41,521 bases of DNA from Croceibacterium_B sp035470785 (GTDB lineage: Bacteria > Pseudomonadota > Alphaproteobacteria > Sphingomonadales > Sphingomonadaceae). The position numbers and the translations under genes are program-made. The stretch is from the NCBI GenBank assembly GCA_035470785.1, contig DATIQN010000041.1, positions 1-41,521 of the forward strand, written 5' to 3'. The notes under the pieces were generated by a model that was not told the origin of the DNA, searched no databases, and was given only the letters and a program-made list of their open reading frames with translations. Every line of letters begins with the position of its first letter. The stretch's first letter is position 1. This document shows positions 8,194-17,263 of this stretch, in pieces.

Positions 8194-11044
8194 CCGCCTC
8201 CTTCGGCAGCACGTCGATCTCCAGCCGCTGCTCGGTCTTGAGGTACTTGGCCGCGATCGCCTGCAGGTCCGCTGGGGTGATCGCTTGGACCTTGGCCTTC
8301 GAGGCGACGAAGCGGCCGATCTGGTCGGGCTCGCGCTGGGCGTCGTCGGCCAGGCTTAGCCAGCCGGCGTTGGTCTTGAGCGCGTTGTCGTAGGCTTCGA
8401 TCAGCGGCTGGCGCGCGCGCAGCAGCGTGTCGGCATCGACCGGCTGCGCGGTGAGCCGGGCGATCGTGTCGAGCATCGCCTGGCGCGCGGGCGCGACCTT
8501 GGCGGCGTCGACCGGAGCGGCGATGGCGAAGGTGCCGTAACCGTGCCAGGTCCGCGATTCGCTGGCGTTGACGCCGGGCGAGTAGGTGGCCCCCAGCTTC
8601 TCGCGCAAATCGTCGGTCAGTTCGACCTGGACCACGCGCTCGAGCAATTCGAGCTTCAATTCGTCGTCGAGGTTGCTGTCGTCTTCGGTCGGCCAGGTCA
8701 TTCGCACGATTGCCTGGTCGGCGGGGCCGCTGTGGCGGATCACCCGGAGCGAGCGGTCGGCGGTGAACGGGCGGGTGCGGTTGGCATTGTAGTCGCGGAA
8801 CTGTGGCTCGCGCGGCGGCAGCGCGCCGAGCGTTTTCGCCACCAGCGCGATCGTCTTGTCGGGGTCGAAGTCGCCCACGATCGCCAGCTCGAGCGCGCCG
8901 TGAGACAGGCGGTCGCCGATGGCCGCGCGCAGCTTCTCGAAATTGAGCGCGAGGTAGGCGTCCTTGGGCTGCAGCGTGAAGCGCGGGTCGTTGTCCGTCA
9001 GAATCCGGCCGAGGTTGTTGCCGAGAGCCGAATCCGGCGTAGCGTCGAGCCGGGCGAAGAAGTTCTCGATGTTGCGGCGGTATTGCGCCTCGCCTTGCGG
9101 GCGATAGCCGGGGTCGCTGATCGCCGCGGCGAGTAGCTGCAGTTGCAACTCGAGGTCGCGCGGGGTGGTCCCCGCCCCCATCTGGAACGCGCGCTCGCCG
9201 TCGCCGATCGCGAAGCTGACGCTGCGCCCGGCAAGGATCGACTGCAGTTCGTCGTACGAATGCTTGCCGAGACCACCGACCGGCAGCACGCTGACCATCG
9301 CCGTGTCGAGCGGATGGTCCCTGGTGTCGAGCATCTGTCCGCCATCGATGGCGAGCGAGAGCCCGATGCGGTCCTGCTGCAGCTTGGTCGGCTTGAGATT
9401 GAGCTTGAGGCCGTTGGCGAAGACGATCTCGCGAATGCCGAGGAGCGGCTCGACCTCGTCTGAGACGACTTTGCCGGGCGGGCCGAAGTCGGTGTAGCCG
9501 AATGCAGAGAGCTTGGCCTCGTCCTCCTTGTCGAGCGGCTCGGCCATTCCCGCATTCCACGCCGCGCGCAACGCCTCGGCGCCGCCCTTGGGCGCGGTGC
9601 GCCCTTCGAAGCGGATCATCGGGTTGTCGAGCGGGACCAGCTCGTGCTTGAGCGCGGTAAGCACGGCCTCGGGAGTGATCCTGGGCGCGAAGGCGTTGAA
9701 GCGCGCGAGGCCGCTTTCAGGCGTGGTCGGGATCTTTTCGTCGGACAGCAGGACGAGCGCTTCGGCGACGAACGTGGCGTTGTTGCGGGTAGCGGCGCCG
9801 GCGGCCTGGTTCTCGATGCTGGTGCGCAAGTTGGCGACCTGCTCGGCGACTTCGGCCGGAGTGAAGCCGAAGGCCAGCGCGCGGCGGTATTCGCGTTCGG
9901 CGGTGGCGAGGCCGCGCTGCCATTCGCCTTCGCCGGCGTCGATCACCAGGTTGGTGGTGCGCGCGGACTTGAACACGTCGCCGGTGCCCAGGCCCGCGGC
10001 TCGGAACGGCGGATCGCCCAGCCGCGTCAGGCGCTGCAGCCGGCGATTGACGATGCCGTAGCCGACCTGGCGCAAGAGTTGCTTCCGGCGGTTGGCGATC
10101 GTGTCGGGCTCGTCCTGCCAGGGTCCGCTGCGCGAAACGGTGATCCGTTCCGCCAGCGCCGGGTCGATGTAGACGTCGGTCTTGCCGGCGAGCGCGAAGT
10201 GGAACGGGCCGGGGTCGGGCTGCGGCAGCGCGGCGGGGGCCTTCCAGTCGGCAAAGTGCGCCCTGATCGCCGCCTCGACCGCCGCGGCGTCGAAATCGCC
10301 GACCACGATCACCGCCACGTCCTGCGGGCGGTAAAGCCGCTGCCACAGCTCCTTCACCTTGGCGGCGTCGGCGTTCTGGATCGATTCCGCGGAGCCGATC
10401 GGCAGCCGCCTGGCGAACTTCGAGCCGGGATAGGCGAAGTTGATCTGGTCGATCGTGTCGCGATAGGCGAAGGTGTCGCGCACGCGCTTTTCCGACAGCA
10501 CCACGCCCTTTTCGCGATCGAGCGCCTGCGGATCGAACTTCAATTCGCTCGCCGCCTCGCGCATCAGCATCAACGCGGTGTCGAGCAGCTTGGGATCGTT
10601 GCGCGGCAGGTCGAGCTTGTAGACCGTGTTGTCGAAGTTGGTCGCCGCGTTGGTGTCGGCGCCGAACGCCAGCCCCTCGCGCTCAAGCAGCTTGACCATC
10701 TCGCCCTCGGGCACGTGGGTCGAGCCGTTGAACGCCAGGTGCTCGATGAAGTGCGCCCACCCGGCCTCGTCGTCGCGCTCGGCGAGCGAACCTTGATGGA
10801 CCCACATCTGCACCATGCCCTGGCCCGCCGGCGTGGCGTTCGAGCGGACAATGTAGCGCATGCCGTTGGGCAGCACGCCGAAGCGGAAAGTCGGGTCGAC
10901 CGGCAAATCGCTCTTGGCGAAGGGCCACGCGGGCTTGGCGGGCGCGTGGGTTGCATAAGTGTGCGCGGCCGGCTGGCGAGCCGATGCCGGGGCGAATGGG
11001 GTAAGGGCAAGGAGGAGGGCGGCGGCCCAGCGACGGAACTGCAT
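8141..11044 (-). CDS. Exported M16 family zinc metalloprotease (pitrilysin-like)
   Basis: 967 residues. Begins with a signal peptide (MQFRRWAAALLLALTPFAPASA), so probably periplasmic. The inverted zinc motif HxxEH is present as HFIEH at 98-102, with the downstream glutamate region REKGVVLSEKRVRD, giving an active N-terminal M16 domain. The rest follows the two-repeat layout of the large periplasmic family members (M16 plus M16_C, twice), with the second repeat inactive as usual. The start lies 66 bases after the stop of the DUF3857 gene on the same strand, so the two probably form one transcript. The last 17 codons or so overlap the 3' end of convergent kup. Substrate unknown. Confidence 0.93.
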   Translation of the reverse strand: MQFRRWAAALLLALTPFAPASARQPAAHTYATHAPAKPAWPFAKSDLPVDPTFRFGVLPNGMRYIVRSNATPAGQGMVQMWVHQGSLAERDDEAGWAHFIEHLAFNGSTHVPEGEMVKLLEREGLAFGADTNAATNFDNTVYKLDLPRNDPKLLDTALMLMREAASELKFDPQALDREKGVVLSEKRVRDTFAYRDTIDQINFAYPGSKFARRLPIGSAESIQNADAAKVKELWQRLYRPQDVAVIVVGDFDAAAVEAAIRAHFADWKAPAALPQPDPGPFHFALAGKTDVYIDPALAERITVSRSGPWQDEPDTIANRRKQLLRQVGYGIVNRRLQRLTRLGDPPFRAAGLGTGDVFKSARTTNLVIDAGEGEWQRGLATAEREYRRALAFGFTPAEVAEQVANLRTSIENQAAGAATRNNATFVAEALVLLSDEKIPTTPESGLARFNAFAPRITPEAVLTALKHELVPLDNPMIRFEGRTAPKGGAEALRAAWNAGMAEPLDKEDEAKLSAFGYTDFGPPGKVVSDEVEPLLGIREIVFANGLKLNLKPTKLQQDRIGLSLAIDGGQMLDTRDHPLDTAMVSVLPVGGLGKHSYDELQSILAGRSVSFAIGDGERAFQMGAGTTPRDLELQLQLLAAAISDPGYRPQGEAQYRRNIENFFARLDATPDSALGNNLGRILTDNDPRFTLQPKDAYLALNFEKLRAAIGDRLSHGALELAIVGDFDPDKTIALVAKTLGALPPREPQFRDYNANRTRPFTADRSLRVIRHSGPADQAIVRMTWPTEDDSNLDDELKLELLERVVQVELTDDLREKLGATYSPGVNASESRTWHGYGTFAIAAPVDAAKVAPARQAMLDTIARLTAQPVDADTLLRARQPLIEAYDNALKTNAGWLSLADDAQREPDQIGRFVASKAKVQAITPADLQAIAAKYLKTEQRLEIDVLPKEAAKSAAGCPVRPRGSPAA

Positions 11045-11110
11045 CGCGAGACTGTGTGGCGCGCAAATGCTGAACCGGCAATGGCCGCTTCGGCAAACGG
11101 ACGGCGCCGC

Positions 11111-13165
11111 CTAGCGCAAGTCCTGCGGTAAGCAGGCGCTCGCCGAATGCAGCCAGTCGCTCTCGTAGGTCGCCGGTATGACGGTCGCGCTCGCCTGTCC
11201 CGATGCATTTCCGGCGGGATCGTAGAAGAGCCAGGCCATCGAGTTGTCGAAGCGGCTCAAGCGGGCGTTGTCTCGGGCGGCCTGGGCCGCACCAATTTCG
11301 ACCTGCTGGGCACGAGAGCCGCGAATCATGCGCAGGCTTCCGTCGCGCAGATCGAACGCACGATAGTAGACCTTCCCGTACATCGCCGTATCGAACGTGG
11401 TGTTGTGGCTCCAGCTTCCAGGCTTGGTATCGCTCGGCAGGCGCACCGTCGTGACGGAGCAATCGAATTCGGGTGCATGATAGAATGGTGCCTGCTGGTC
11501 CTGGTCGGCGGCGCGCTGGCGCCTTTCGGGCGGGCTAAAGCCGCCGCCAGGAAGGCTCATAGAGCGCTTGGGAGGATCATCGTTCTTGTCCCAGTTGATC
11601 GGCCCGGTTCCAGTGATCTCGAGCACGCTGGCCCCCTCCCCTTCGTCGAAGTGGTAGTGGACCGCATCGATCGAATTCCAGGTGCTGTCGCCGGTCAGGC
11701 TGCTGCGTAAGGCTTGCAGCAGCTGGTCGCTGCTCATCGCCGACATCTGCTCGTATTCTGCAAGGCCTTCGAGTCCACGCAAAATATGGGTGATGATGAT
11801 TCGCGCTGGCTTGTCGATGCCTGAGCGGGCGTCGAGTTCGTACAAGGTTAGCGAATCCGGCTTCGCGGCCGGAGTCCAGGCGATCTGCTCGATATCGTGG
11901 CCCGCGGCGGAGAGGGGCAGCACCCAGTGATATGGATAATCCGGTCTCGAGCTAGGGGTTGCTACTGCCGGGAGCGTACCGTCGAGCCAATAGGACTTGC
12001 CGGCGATCGTTGCGCGGACGAGCACGTGATCGAACAGCGCGGGATTCGGCAACCGCGTGTTGAAGCCATCGTCGGAACCCTGGTTACGGGCCAAGACGGC
12101 TTCGGCGGGCACGCCCAGTTCGTCCAGCAATGCCAGGAGCAACGCGGTCTTGGCCTTGCAATCGCCATAACGCCGCTGCCAGGTTTGATCGGCATTGGCC
12201 GGAAGGTAGTTGCCCCCGTCGAGTCCCACGTAGACGTAGCGGACTTGCTGCTGAACGAGCTTGAGAGCCGCTTGCGCGCGACCGAGCTGATCGGGCTTTT
12301 CCGCCGCAATCCGCGCGGTCTCCTGCTTCAGAGGCGAAGCCGCGGCCAACTTGCTTGCCGCAGAAAACATGCCGGCAAAGCGCTGCGAGAGTGCGGGCCA
12401 GCTTTGGTAGTCGCTAAATTCGACCAGTCTTTGCCAGGAATATCTCGGCGGGGCATCCTTGGGCGGCGAGATCGTCGATGGATTGTCCAGCCGTATGTCG
12501 ACGGCCGATCCAGCACGTTCGAGCTTGGCTGCGAGATCGTCACTTGCGCGCACGCGCGGTTCCTCGCCGCGTTCCCAGCTCAACCCCAGGTGATATCGAC
12601 CCGGTGACGGAGCCGGCACCAGGGCGAGGATGCCGGCGTTCTGGTCCCCCAGGGTTGGATCGTTAGTCGGCAAGGTATAGGCTACTTCGAGCTCGTCGCC
12701 GACGCGCAGGTCGGGCACCTTGAGCACCGCCGTCAGGATGCCGGTGAGCATTGCCGCCTCGAGCTGGTCTTCTCGGCGCAAGATCTCAAACTTCGCCGTC
12801 GCTAGCACGTCGAGCGTTTCCGACCCGCGATGAATCTTGATCGCGTGGACCACGGGCGTCCCGGCGGCCGGGTTCCATGACAAAGCCACATTGCCCAGTT
12901 GCAACGCTTGCGGCTGCAGCAAAACGATCCGTTCACCGAGGAAGGTCGATTGACCCTTTGCGTCGAGGTGGACGATGATATCCTGCGCGCGGACGAAGGC
13001 GAGCCCGCTCGCATCGAGCGGCAAGGCGAGCGGCTCCGACAGCTTGGCCCAGGACGGCGCCGCCCCCTGTGCAACCTGCTGTCCGGGCGAGCCGTCCTGC
13101 GCATTTGCCGGCAAAGCCGCCAACGCGGCAAGCGTCACCAAAAACCCCCTGATCGTTCGGCTCAT
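11111..13165 (-). CDS. Exported DUF3857 / transglutaminase-like protein
   Basis: 684 residues from the ATG at 13165. This start is preferred over ATGs at 13210, 13189 and 13177 because it gives a clean signal peptide (MSRTIRGFLVTLAALAALPANAQ) and has a GGGG-type Shine-Dalgarno just upstream. The first part resembles DUF3857 (around SEPLALPLDASGLAFVRAQD to WERGEEPRV). The middle has a transglutaminase-core triad: Cys in RYGDCKAKTALLLALLDELG, His in FDHVLVRATIAGK, Asp in YWLDGTLP. Such proteins are periplasmic and their substrates are mostly unknown. A purC gene ends 63 bases upstream and the M16 protease follows downstream, suggesting an envelope-protein unit with the protease. Family call good; function open. 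Confidence 0.88.
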   Translation of the reverse strand: MSRTIRGFLVTLAALAALPANAQDGSPGQQVAQGAAPSWAKLSEPLALPLDASGLAFVRAQDIIVHLDAKGQSTFLGERIVLLQPQALQLGNVALSWNPAAGTPVVHAIKIHRGSETLDVLATAKFEILRREDQLEAAMLTGILTAVLKVPDLRVGDELEVAYTLPTNDPTLGDQNAGILALVPAPSPGRYHLGLSWERGEEPRVRASDDLAAKLERAGSAVDIRLDNPSTISPPKDAPPRYSWQRLVEFSDYQSWPALSQRFAGMFSAASKLAAASPLKQETARIAAEKPDQLGRAQAALKLVQQQVRYVYVGLDGGNYLPANADQTWQRRYGDCKAKTALLLALLDELGVPAEAVLARNQGSDDGFNTRLPNPALFDHVLVRATIAGKSYWLDGTLPAVATPSSRPDYPYHWVLPLSAAGHDIEQIAWTPAAKPDSLTLYELDARSGIDKPARIIITHILRGLEGLAEYEQMSAMSSDQLLQALRSSLTGDSTWNSIDAVHYHFDEGEGASVLEITGTGPINWDKNDDPPKRSMSLPGGGFSPPERRQRAADQDQQAPFYHAPEFDCSVTTVRLPSDTKPGSWSHNTTFDTAMYGKVYYRAFDLRDGSLRMIRGSRAQQVEIGAAQAARDNARLSRFDNSMAWLFYDPAGNASGQASATVIPATYESDWLHSASACLPQDLR

Positions 13166-13192
13166 TGCACGCCCCATTCCCCGCGGCATGAT

Positions 13193-13206
13193 GCCCGGAA
13201 ACGGGC
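13193..13206 (-). terminator. Short stem-loop after purC
   Basis: GCCCG/CGGGC arms around a 4-base loop lie in the 63-base gap between the purC stop and the DUF3857 start. It could weakly terminate the purC transcript, but there is no T-run, so readthrough into the next gene is likely. Confidence 0.3.
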
Positions 13207-13228
13207 GCAAAGCAAGAGCCCGAGATCG

Positions 13229-14029
13229 CTACTTCTTCTTGACCGGGGTGCCGCGCAGCTTGGTCCGGTGGGCGGAAAGGTCGAACACCTCGCCGGGATT
13301 GCCGTCGTCCTGCAGCAGGCCGAGGCGGCGGGCGACTTCCTGGTAGGCTTCCTCTTCGCCGCCAAGGTCGCGGCGGAAGCGGTCCTTGTCGAGCTTCTCG
13401 CCGCTGGTCATGTCCCACAGGCGGCAGCCGTCGGGGCTGATCTCGTCGGCCAGGATCACCCGGCTGTAATCGCCGTCCCAGATGCGCCCGAACTCGAGCT
13501 TGAAGTCGATCAGGCGGATGCCGACCGCGGCGAACATCCCGCACATGAAATCGTTGATGCGGATGGCCATCGCGGAGATGTCCTGCATCTCCTCGTTCGA
13601 GGCCCAGCCGAAGCAGGCGATGTGCTCCTCGGCGACCATCGGGTCGTTGAGCGCATCGTCCTTGAAGTAGTACTCGATCAGGGTATGCGGCAGCGGCTCC
13701 CCTTCCTCGATCCCGAGGCGGGTGCTGATCGAGCCGGCGGCGACGTTGCGCACGACCACTTCGAGCGGGATGATCTCGACCTGGCGGACGAGCTGCTCGC
13801 GCATGTTGAGCCGGCGGATGAAGTGCGTCGGGATGCCGATGTGCGCCAGGCGCGTGAAGACGTACTCGCTGATGCGGTTGTTGATCACGCCCTTGCCGTT
13901 GATCGTGCCCTTCTTCTGGGCGTTGAAGGCGGTCGCATCGTCCTTGAAGTACTGGATCAGCGTGCCGGGCTCGGGGCCTTCATAAAGGATCTTGGCCTTG
14001 CCTTCGTAAATCTGGCGGCGGCGGGACAT
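13229..14029 (-). CDS. purC: Phosphoribosylaminoimidazole-succinocarboxamide (SAICAR) synthase
   Basis: Joins aspartate to CAIR with ATP, step 8 of purine synthesis; cytosolic. 266 residues, normal for the bacterial enzyme. It starts MSRRRQIYEGKAKILYEGPE, the typical opening (phosphate-binding YEGKAK). Conserved blocks include FNAQKKGTINGKGVINNRIS, VVVRNVAAGSISTRLG and IDFKLEFGR. ATG 14029 was chosen over a frame extending to 14335 because homology starts there and an AAGG Shine-Dalgarno lies about 8 bases upstream. It is separate from purSQ about 9 kb away. A strong hairpin occupies its leader (14061-14100), a possible attenuation element. Confidence 0.97.
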   Translation of the reverse strand: MSRRRQIYEGKAKILYEGPEPGTLIQYFKDDATAFNAQKKGTINGKGVINNRISEYVFTRLAHIGIPTHFIRRLNMREQLVRQVEIIPLEVVVRNVAAGSISTRLGIEEGEPLPHTLIEYYFKDDALNDPMVAEEHIACFGWASNEEMQDISAMAIRINDFMCGMFAAVGIRLIDFKLEFGRIWDGDYSRVILADEISPDGCRLWDMTSGEKLDKDRFRRDLGGEEEAYQEVARRLGLLQDDGNPGEVFDLSAHRTKLRGTPVKKK

Positions 14030-14060
14030 GGGCAGTACCTTCACTGGCGGGAAAAGCGAG

Positions 14061-14100
14061 CGCCCCGGCGAACGAAGCGGGGCTTCGCGAGGCCGGGGCG
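14061..14100 (-). promoter_or_regulatory. Large nested hairpin in the purC leader
   Basis: Perfect outer arms of 9 bp (14061-14069 and 14092-14100) enclose a second perfect 6-bp stem (14073-14078 and 14082-14087) with a GGG loop. Read on the minus strand it ends 32 bases before the purC start and is followed by a short TTTT, so it could be an attenuator or an mRNA-stability element. It could also terminate transcription entering from elsewhere. No known riboswitch is recognised. Confidence 0.5.
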
Positions 14101-14189
14101 TAGGCCGGACATATACGCCGTATGGCCCGAAAAGCAATTGCGAGGGGGCCCCGGTGGGGTAAACCGGTCGCGGCAAAGGGAGATGCCGA

Positions 14190-14696
14190 ATGCAGACCGA
14201 TCGTCGTACCGTGCTCGCCGCGGGAACTGTCCTGACCACGATGATGGCCGCTGGCGCTCGCGCCCAGGGGCAGGCGGCCGAGCCGCCGCACGAGCCCGCC
14301 AAGGGGCCGTCGGGGATCATGGAGGTGATCCACATCTATGCCGGCGTCGACGGCGTCAGCCACGTCAATCGGGTCCGGGTGCTCGGATCGCCCAAGCCGC
14401 TGCCGATCGATTCGGTCATCGCCAGCTCGATCGCGCAGGGAACCGAGGATTGGCACAGGGCGCCGGCCAAGACCTTCACGATCAACGTGATCGGCGACAT
14501 CGAAGGGGAGGTCGGCGACGGTACGCGGGTCAAGATCGGCAAGGGCGACCTGGTCTATCTTGAGGACCTGACCGGCAAGGGCCACGTCACCCGGCTGCTG
14601 ACCCCGGTCGCCAACCTGTTCATTCGGATGAAGCCGGATTTCGACTTCCTCAAGTGGGCCAGCGAGCCGCCGACGAAGACCAACGTCTGGGGTTGA
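14190..14696 (+). CDS. Small exported protein with Tat-like signal
   Basis: 168 residues. The N-terminus TDRRTVLAAGTVLTTMMAAGARA has twin arginines before a hydrophobic stretch and an AxA cleavage site, so Tat export is likely. The mature part, about 140 residues, is beta-rich (KTFTINVIGDIEGEVGDGTRVKIGKGDLVYLEDLTGKGHVTR) and reminds one of a cupin-type sensor fold, but no metal-binding HxH pair is evident, so this is only a resemblance. A GGGAG Shine-Dalgarno lies about 6 bases before the ATG. It is divergent from purC and convergent with the metal hydrolase at 14701, whose stop is five bases after its own. Function unknown. Confidence 0.8.
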   Translation: MQTDRRTVLAAGTVLTTMMAAGARAQGQAAEPPHEPAKGPSGIMEVIHIYAGVDGVSHVNRVRVLGSPKPLPIDSVIASSIAQGTEDWHRAPAKTFTINVIGDIEGEVGDGTRVKIGKGDLVYLEDLTGKGHVTRLLTPVANLFIRMKPDFDFLKWASEPPTKTNVWG

Positions 14697-14700
14697 GCCG

Positions 14701-15555
14701 CTACTTCGCGACCGCGTCGGCGAACTCGCTTTCGTACTTGGCGATCAGCGCGCGGTCGTCGTGGTTCCACGGGTGGAAGCCGGGCAGGAAATAGGCGACC
14801 CACGCGGGGAAGATGCGCCGCAGCGCGCCGGGCTTGCCGAACAGGTACCACGCAATCCTGACTTTCGCGCGCCAGCCGGTGATCCCGTCCTGCGCCATGA
14901 AGTCGAGCGCGTCGCGGCTGCGGTGCTGGATGAAGCGTCTGGTGATCAGCAGCATGATCATCGCCTTGAGCCGCCAGCGGCGAAAGCGCGGCCAGCCGCG
15001 CGTGGCGTGGAGAAACGTGTCGTAGGCGACGCCCTTGTGCTCGATTTCCTCGATCGCGTGCCAGCGCCAGATGTCGGCCTGGGACACGCCGGGATCGAAG
15101 AACGTGGCAGGATTGGTCAGGAACAGGTGGGCGAACATCGCCGTGAAGTGCTCGAGTGCGATCGTCACCGCGAGCTGAACGATCGGCGGGCGCGTGCGCG
15201 CCTGGTTGGTATTGGCGGCGATGCGGGCATCTACCCCGGTGGTGTCATAGCCAGCCTCGCTCGCGGCGCGATTGAGCGCGACGTGCTCGCGGCTGTGGTT
15301 GACCTCTTGTTGAATGAATGCGCGGATTTCGCGTTCGAGCCTGGGCGGGGCATCGTCGCGAAAGGCCTTCACCGCTTCGATGAACAGGGCTTCCCCGCGC
15401 GGGAAGCTGGCCGAGAGGGAGTTCATCCACGCGGTCGCCACCGGGTCGCCGTTGCACCACCACCGCGGCAGCGGCCGCTCGCGATTGAAGCGCTGATCGC
15501 GCACCACGATGGCGTGCGTTTCGCCTTCGGCGGCAAAGATGGGCGGTGCGTTCAT
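14701..15555 (-). CDS. Metal-dependent hydrolase, PF10118-like (intact copy)
   Basis: 284 residues. A helical, probably di-metal protein: conserved acidic/His motifs are visible in QQEVNHSREHVALNR, IALEHFTAMF and WRWHAIEEIEHKGVAYD, the pattern of the predicted metal-dependent hydrolase family PF10118. The ATG at 15555 gives MNAPPIFAAEGETHAI; a longer frame upstream is non-homologous. A decayed paralog lies 47 bases upstream on the same strand, so this is half of a tandem duplication. The C-terminal ITGWRAKVRIAWYLFGKPGALRRIFPAWVAYFLPGFHPWNHDDRALI part is shared by both copies. The real reaction of this family is not established as far as I know. Confidence 0.85.
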   Translation of the reverse strand: MNAPPIFAAEGETHAIVVRDQRFNRERPLPRWWCNGDPVATAWMNSLSASFPRGEALFIEAVKAFRDDAPPRLEREIRAFIQQEVNHSREHVALNRAASEAGYDTTGVDARIAANTNQARTRPPIVQLAVTIALEHFTAMFAHLFLTNPATFFDPGVSQADIWRWHAIEEIEHKGVAYDTFLHATRGWPRFRRWRLKAMIMLLITRRFIQHRSRDALDFMAQDGITGWRAKVRIAWYLFGKPGALRRIFPAWVAYFLPGFHPWNHDDRALIAKYESEFADAVAK

Positions 15556-15602
15556 CGAGTTTCCTGTCCTACCGCGCAGGTAGGGACGTCCTGGCGACAA
15601 TG

Positions 15603-16471
15603 CTAGGCGGGCATCGCCGCCGCTGAATAAGGGCTGTCGTAGCGTTGGATCAACGCGCGATGGTCGCGCTTCAACGGGTGGAAGCCGGGCAGCAGGATCA
15701 CCGCCCATTCGAAGAACATCCGCGTCATCATGCCTGGCGTCAGCCAGAGGAACTTGTGCAGCCGCCACTTGGCGCGCCAGCCGGTGATGCCGTCCTGCGC
15801 CAGCAAGCCGAGCGCGTCGCGCACGCGGTTGCGGAGATACTTGCGGGCGATCCTCGCGGCAACGACCGCGCGGACCTTGTAGCGGCGCCAATTGCTCCAG
15901 TCGCGGGTGGCCCACAACCAGACGTCGAACATCACGCCCTTGTGCTCGATCTCCTCGATCGCGTGCCAGCGCCACAGGTCGGCGGCGCCGGGATCGGCGT
16001 TCTTGAGATAGCGCGGATCGGTCAGCAGCTTGTGACTGATCGAGTCGGCGAAATGCTCGAGCGCGATCGAGACGGCGAGGCTGTCGTCTGGTTGAGCATC
16101 TATTCGATCCGGCGGTCGATGCTCTCGACGTCGTATCCGCATTTGCCGGCCTGGCGGTTGAACATGTTGTGCTCGCGCGCGTGGTTCATCTCCTGGCGGA
16201 TGAACGCCTTGGCTTCGCTCTCGAGCTGCGGCGGCAGCGTGTCGCGGTATTGCTGGATCAGTTCGACGAAGTGCTGCTCGCCGCGCGGAAAGCTCGACGA
16301 GACGGAGTTGTACCACGCGGTGGCGATGGGATCGTTCGAATGCCACCAGCGCTCCGGGCGCTTGTCGCGGCAGAACTTGATGTCGCGAATGTTCAGCTCA
16401 TGCCCCGACGGGGTCGCATTGGCGCTTGCAAGATTGAAGTTTTCCGGCGCGTTCACGGTGTAAGTTTCCAT
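15603..16471 (-). pseudogene. Decayed tandem copy of the PF10118-like metal hydrolase
   Basis: The first part (16471 down to about 16105) reads METYTVNAPENFNLA through NHAREHNMFNRQAGKCGYDVESIDRRIE and then hits TAG. The rest continues in another frame from about 16105 (RIDAQPDDSLAVSIALEHF) to the stop at 15603 and contains the metal motif HAIEEIEHKGVMFD. Compared with the intact neighbour, the junction also lacks about eight residues, so the lesion is a small deletion that breaks the frame and not a simple one-base miscall. All metal-binding motifs survive on either side, so inactivation may be recent. ygfZ ends 22 bases upstream. Confidence 0.85.
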
Positions 16472-16493
16472 TCTGCACCGGATTTGAAGGCAA

Positions 16494-17222
16494 CTATTCT
16501 CGCGCCTCCATCCACGTCGGGATCAGGTCTGCTTCTATTTCGGTCACCCGCAGGTGATCGATGGCGAATCCCAGCTCCGGGTAGGCGGCCTTTCGCCGGG
16601 CTTCGTCGGAGCGGCCGAACGGCACCACGACCAGCCGCCGGTTGATCTTCTGCCGCCAGTTCATCCGCGCGGTGTTCTCCTGACCGATGTAGCAGCCCTT
16701 GGAAAAGCTGACGCCGTTCAATTCCGCGGCGTTGGCCTCGAGCCACAGGATGTCGGCCATCTCCGCACGGCCTTCGGGCACGCCGAGAGCGAGGCGGTGC
16801 TGGCGCCAGGCGTCGTCGGCGCTTTCGTCGCCCGGTTCGATCTTGGCGATCCAGCGCTGACCGAGATCGGCAAGCCGCGGGTCGGGCGCGCCGCCGTCGC
16901 CAAGCTCGGGCTGCCAGTAGACCCCGAGGGTGTCGTCGCGGGCGATGCCGATTTTGCGCCGCAGCCGATACATCGACAGGCGCCTGACCAGCTCGTCGGC
17001 CGCGTCGGCTTCGCAATCGAGCAGCAGCTCGCCGTGCCCCGCGGGCCAGACGATGAAATCGAACAGGGTCTTGCCCTGCGGGGTCAGCAGACCGGCCCAG
17101 GCGGGCAGCTGGCCGGCCACGTCCTGCGTGACGAGGCCTTGCAGGAAGTCAGCGACGTCCTCGCCTTCGGCCTCGGGCGAGAGGCGGATCACGGCGCGGG
17201 AAAACAGGCGTTCAGCGGGCAT
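16494..17222 (-). CDS. ygfZ: YgfZ/GcvT-type folate-binding Fe-S repair protein
   Basis: 242 residues, shorter than E. coli YgfZ (about 325) but typical of the alphaproteobacterial form. The family signature KGCYIGQE is present inside GVSFSKGCYIGQENTARM, together with the folate-binding GcvT-like fold elements (LQGLVTQDV, TPQGKTLFDFIVW). The family acts in Fe-S cluster assembly or repair of certain enzymes in a folate-dependent way. It begins with ATG 17222, divergent from pyrC 41 bases away. The broken hydrolase copy follows 22 bases downstream and may be co-transcribed. Confidence 0.93.
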   Translation of the reverse strand: MPAERLFSRAVIRLSPEAEGEDVADFLQGLVTQDVAGQLPAWAGLLTPQGKTLFDFIVWPAGHGELLLDCEADAADELVRRLSMYRLRRKIGIARDDTLGVYWQPELGDGGAPDPRLADLGQRWIAKIEPGDESADDAWRQHRLALGVPEGRAEMADILWLEANAAELNGVSFSKGCYIGQENTARMNWRQKINRRLVVVPFGRSDEARRKAAYPELGFAIDHLRVTEIEADLIPTWMEARE

Positions 17223-17263
17223 GGGTGACAGATAGGCGCATCCGCGACTAAGGGAAGGCCGAG

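Noticed and set aside
9644..11131. Long plus-strand frame opposite the M16 protease
   Set aside because: No homology, compositional shadow; the protease has signal peptide and HxxEH.
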